Positions 5,918 to 8,319 of a stretch of DNA of 8,319 nt are shown here, in pieces (the first letter of the stretch is position 1; the number at the start of each line of letters is the position of its first letter). The translations under genes were made by a program, and so were the position numbers. The DNA comes from Paracoccaceae bacterium. GTDB lineage: Bacteria > Pseudomonadota > Alphaproteobacteria > Rhodobacterales > Rhodobacteraceae. The DNA is taken from contig JALQTL010000045.1 in the NCBI GenBank assembly GCA_023260935.1, positions 1 to 8,319 of the forward strand, read 5' to 3'. A model generated the notes under the pieces. That model saw nothing but the letters and a program-made list of their open reading frames with translations, was not told the DNA's origin and did no database searches.

Positions 5918-6493
5918 ATGGACGCAGCACCAAGAACCAGTGACCGGCAAGCAGCCATTCTGGCAGCGGCTTTTCATGCCTTTGCCACCTATGGCTATCG
6001 CCGCACCTCGATGGATGACATAGCCAAGGGGGCAGGCATGTCACGGTCCGCGCTTTACCTGCATTACCGCAACAAGGAAGATATCTTCCGGTCGCTGGCC
6101 GGGGCGTATTTCGCCGAAGCCATTGCCGGCATGGAAGCTGCCCTTTTCACCCCCGGCCAGACGCCAGAGCAAGCACTGATCGCGGCCTTTCGCGCCAAGG
6201 ATGGCAAGTTCATGGATGTGGTCTTCGGCACCCCGCATGGTGCGGAATTGCTGGATGCGGGCATGACGATTTCCTGTGACCTGCACCAGCAGGCCGAGGC
6301 GGAAAAGATCGCCCTGCTGACCCGCTGGCTGACCTCGCTTTCCCTGCCGCCGGATGTGGGCCCCCCCGAAACGGTGGCCCGCACCATCATGGCTTCGGCC
6401 ATGGGGCTGAAGTTCCCGGGCCAGACGCTGGAAGGATATCGGCAGGGGCAAGGGCATCTGGCACGGCTGATCGCGCGGGCGATTGCGCGCTAG
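5918..6493 (+). CDS. TetR/AcrR-family transcriptional regulator, likely repressor of the divergent hydroxylase operon
   Basis: A 191-residue one-component regulator, the usual length for TetR proteins. The N-terminal DNA-binding domain spans about residues 9-55: ILAAAFHAFATYGYRRTSMD, then DDIAKGAGMSRSALYLHYRN and KEDIFRSLA. This is the classic helix-turn-helix with its SxxALYxHYxNKE recognition region. The C-terminal part (about 60-191) is an all-helical ligand and dimer domain with no sequence clue to the ligand. An upstream in-frame TTG at 5885 would add 11 residues. I prefer the ATG at 5918, which has GGAA seven bases before it and better fits the predicted transcript start. It is divergent from the molybdoenzyme operon across a 107-base region carrying a perfect palindrome, the standard arrangement of a TetR repressor with its target and self-regulation (inference). 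It converges on the response-regulator gene downstream. Confidence 0.93.
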   Translation: MDAAPRTSDRQAAILAAAFHAFATYGYRRTSMDDIAKGAGMSRSALYLHYRNKEDIFRSLAGAYFAEAIAGMEAALFTPGQTPEQALIAAFRAKDGKFMDVVFGTPHGAELLDAGMTISCDLHQQAEAEKIALLTRWLTSLSLPPDVGPPETVARTIMASAMGLKFPGQTLEGYRQGQGHLARLIARAIAR

Positions 6494-6504
6494 GGCCCGC
6501 GCCC
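6493..6504. terminator. Small GC hairpin between convergent genes, weak terminator candidate
   Basis: GGGC-CCGC-GCCC could fold into a 4-bp stem with a 4-base loop. It begins at the last base of the TetR stop and lies in the 15-base gap before the stop of the convergent response regulator. There is no T-tract on either strand and the stem is short, so intrinsic termination is doubtful. Confidence 0.2.
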
Positions 6505-6508
6505 GGTC

Positions 6509-7822
6509 TTACGACAGCAAACCGTAGCGGCGCATCTTGTCATTCAGGGTACGGCGCGGAAGTCCAAGCGTTTCGGCCGTGCGCACGGTATTGCCGCGAT
6601 GCCGGTCCAGAGCGGCGGCAATCTCGCGCGCTTCAAAAGCGGCGACACGGTCGGCAAGCGTCTGGTCAGGCAGCGCCGGCCCTTCATCGGCGCGCATGTC
6701 CAGCAGGCCAAGCGCATAGGCCTCGGCCGCCGCCTTCACCTCGCGCACATTGCCGGGCCAAGGCCGGCGTTTCAGGTGCTGCACCAGCGCAAAGCCAGGC
6801 TCGGGGTCCGGGCGGCCATAACGGCGCGCGGCCAGTTGCGCGTAATGGGCAAAGATCAGCGGAATATCCTCGCCCGCCTCGCGCAGCGACGGGGTCACAA
6901 GCTCGGCCCCGGCAAGACGGTAAAAAAGGTCAGGCCGGAAGGTGCCCGCCTGACAGGCCACGCGCAGATCGGTTTTCGAGGTTGCAATCACCCTCAGATC
7001 CAAAGGCCGCAGCCCGTGTTCGCCCAAGCGCTCTACCGCCCTGTCCTGCAAGACCCGCAACAGCTTTGCCTGAAGCGGCAGGGGCATCGCCTCGACCTCG
7101 TCCAGCAGCAGGGTGCCACCTGACGCAGCCTCCAGCTTGCCGGCTTTCGCGGTTTCCGCCCCGGGAAAGGCCCCCGCCGCATGGCCGAACATGATGGTTT
7201 CAAACATCGCTTCGGGCAGGGCCGCGCTGTTGACGGCAACGAAGGGCCCCGCCGCCCGGGGGCTGGCGGCATGCAACGCGCGGGCCGCCAGTTCCTTGCC
7301 GGTGCCGGTTTCGCCGGTGATCAGCACATCCACGCCCAAGGGCGCAAGCGCCGTGATCCGGTCTTTCAGCGCCATCATCGCCCGGCTTTGGCCAAGGATC
7401 GTCACCTCGGCCACCTCGGCCAGCACCTGTTGCAAACGCCCCACCTCGGCCCGGGTGGCGCGGGCGGCAAGGGCGCGCGCAATCACCGCCACCAGATGCT
7501 TGGCATCATAGGGCTTTTCCAGAAAATCCTCGGCCCCCGCGCGGATGGCCTGAACCGCATGCCCCACATCGCCATGCCCGGTCAGCAGGATGACCGGCAG
7601 ATCATGAGGCAGGGACTTGATGGCCCGCAAAAGCGTCAGCCCGTCCATCCCCGGCATGCGCAGATCCGTGACAACCAGATCGGGCGGGTCTTCGGCCAGG
7701 GCCGGCAGGGCCAGCGGCGCCGCGGCAAAGCCGGTCACGGCATGGCCGGCGGCTTCCAGCAGATCGCAAAGTGCCGCCAGATGATCGGCATCATCCTCTA
7801 CCACCACCAGCCGCGCAGTCAT
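6509..7822 (-). CDS. DctD-like sigma54-type response regulator with GAFPGA in place of GAFTGA
   Basis: A 437-residue cytoplasmic regulator with the three domains of the NtrC/DctD family. The receiver (about 1-120) has the acidic cluster Glu9-Asp10, phospho-acceptor Asp53 (VTDLRMPG), Thr81 and Lys103. The AAA+ domain (about 143-370) has Walker A GETGTGKE (170-177), Walker B GGTLLLDE (235-242) and presumed arginine fingers in FRPDLFYRL (R296, R302). A Fis-type helix-turn-helix closes the protein (about 395-437, RGNTVRTAETLGLPRRTLND). The EAMPLPLQAKLLRVLQDR stretch resembles DctD more than NtrC. The sigma54-contacting GAFTGA loop reads GAFPGA (217-222), so it may engage sigma54 differently or not at all. 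The frame is open further upstream, but the start at 7822 begins the receiver correctly and overlaps the kinase stop as ATGA, implying coupled translation. The C4-dicarboxylate target suggested by the name is unproven. Confidence 0.93.
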   Translation of the reverse strand: MTARLVVVEDDADHLAALCDLLEAAGHAVTGFAAAPLALPALAEDPPDLVVTDLRMPGMDGLTLLRAIKSLPHDLPVILLTGHGDVGHAVQAIRAGAEDFLEKPYDAKHLVAVIARALAARATRAEVGRLQQVLAEVAEVTILGQSRAMMALKDRITALAPLGVDVLITGETGTGKELAARALHAASPRAAGPFVAVNSAALPEAMFETIMFGHAAGAFPGAETAKAGKLEAASGGTLLLDEVEAMPLPLQAKLLRVLQDRAVERLGEHGLRPLDLRVIATSKTDLRVACQAGTFRPDLFYRLAGAELVTPSLREAGEDIPLIFAHYAQLAARRYGRPDPEPGFALVQHLKRRPWPGNVREVKAAAEAYALGLLDMRADEGPALPDQTLADRVAAFEAREIAAALDRHRGNTVRTAETLGLPRRTLNDKMRRYGLLS

Positions 7823-8319
7823 TCGGCGGCCTCTTGCAGCGGTTCGGCAAGTGGCAGGGTCACGACAACCTCGGTGCCCTGCCGCGGGGGCGAGGTGATG
7901 GCCAGCACCCCGCCGAATTCGGCAAGGATCGCCTTGCAGATCGACAGGCCCAGCCCCAACCCCTCGCCCGTGGTCTTGGTGGAAAAGAACGGCTCTGTCA
8001 CCCGGGGCAGCACATCGGGCGCAATGCCGGTGCCGGTATCTGACACCACCAGCCGCAACTGGCCGCCGGCCACCACGTCCAGTGCCACGCAAACCTTGGC
8101 ATCGGGCAGGCCTTCGACGGCATCAAGTGCGTTCAGGATCAGGTTCACCGCCACCTGTTCCATCCGCACCGAACCCGCCAGAACCGGCACCGGCCGGGGT
8201 GGCAGCCCCACATCGGGCACCACGCCGACGGCGCGGGCCCGCGGGGTGACCAGTTCGATGGCCGAGGTGATGACAGGGCGCAGGTCGATCAGCGTCAGCT
8301 CGCCCGTTTCCTTGCGGCC
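7819..8319 (-). CDS. DctB-like sensor histidine kinase (partial, N-terminus beyond window)
   Basis: The last 166 residues of a sensor kinase; sensor, membrane and phospho-histidine parts lie outside the window. The ATP-binding (HATPase) domain is complete in its motifs: N box QVAVNLILNALDAV, G1 box SDTGTGIAPDVLPRV, F box TEPFFSTK and G2 box GEGLGLGLSICKAI, closing with GTEVVVTLPLAEP. The TKTTGEGLGLGLS wording and N box resemble DctB-type kinases. The TGA stop overlaps the ATG of the downstream response regulator by four bases (ATGA), so the two are co-translated and form a cognate pair: this kinase should phosphorylate Asp53 of the regulator (inference from family and context). The stimulus cannot be judged without the missing sensor domain. 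Confidence 0.92.
   Translation of the reverse strand, partial: GRKETGELTLIDLRPVITSAIELVTPRARAVGVVPDVGLPPRPVPVLAGSVRMEQVAVNLILNALDAVEGLPDAKVCVALDVVAGGQLRLVVSDTGTGIAPDVLPRVTEPFFSTKTTGEGLGLGLSICKAILAEFGGVLAITSPPRQGTEVVVTLPLAEPLQEAAE

Noticed and set aside
6599..7123. 174-codon plus-strand frame over the response regulator
   Set aside because: Antisense to the AAA+ domain; no motif or initiation signal.
7823..8092. 90-residue N-terminal extension of the response regulator
   Set aside because: It overlaps the kinase HATPase domain in another frame. The start at 7822 gives a complete receiver domain and the ATGA overlap.

Overview
The window is GC-rich with dense, tightly packed genes. The protein families and their style point to an alphaproteobacterium, most likely of the Rhodobacteraceae (Rhodobacter/Gemmobacter/Tabrizicola-like). 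This placement is inferred from recognising the proteins, not from a search. There are seven genes, two of them cut by the window edges. No tRNA, rRNA, insertion sequence, CRISPR array or phage gene was seen.

Layout. (1) 1-1496, minus: nadE, glutamine-dependent NAD+ synthetase, with the C-terminus cut at the left edge. (2) 1497-1630: divergent promoter region. (3) 1631-3094, plus: a predicted exported protein made almost entirely of MORN repeats (18 full units plus one partial). (4) 3118-5340 and 5343-5810, minus: a two-gene operon for a molybdenum hydroxylase of the isoquinoline 1-oxidoreductase (IorAB) type. The [2Fe-2S] subunit comes first, then a large Moco subunit with a twin-arginine signal. 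(5) 5811-5917: a compact divergent control region where a perfect 12-bp palindrome, TGTCAATTGACA, is also two back-to-back TTGACA -35 boxes. (6) 5918-6493, plus: a TetR-family regulator divergent from the hydroxylase operon, probably its repressor and its own. (7) 6509-7822 and 7819-8319, minus: a two-component pair, a DctB-like sensor kinase (only its ATPase end is in the window) overlapping by ATGA a DctD-like sigma54-type response regulator whose GAFTGA loop reads GAFPGA.

How they work together. The hydroxylase operon and the TetR gene look like one self-contained, substrate-inducible module: the regulator would sense a small molecule and release the shared operator, and an exported molybdoenzyme would oxidise an unknown N-heterocycle or aldehyde. 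The kinase-regulator pair forms a second module whose target is outside the window. NadE is housekeeping. The MORN protein has no enzymatic domain and no assignable function.

Nothing here is clearly an undescribed system. The items most worth a second look are the organisation of the MORN repeats (alternating F/W units with one phase slip that splits 18 repeats into two blocks of nine), the palindrome that fuses two -35 boxes, and the GAFPGA substitution.
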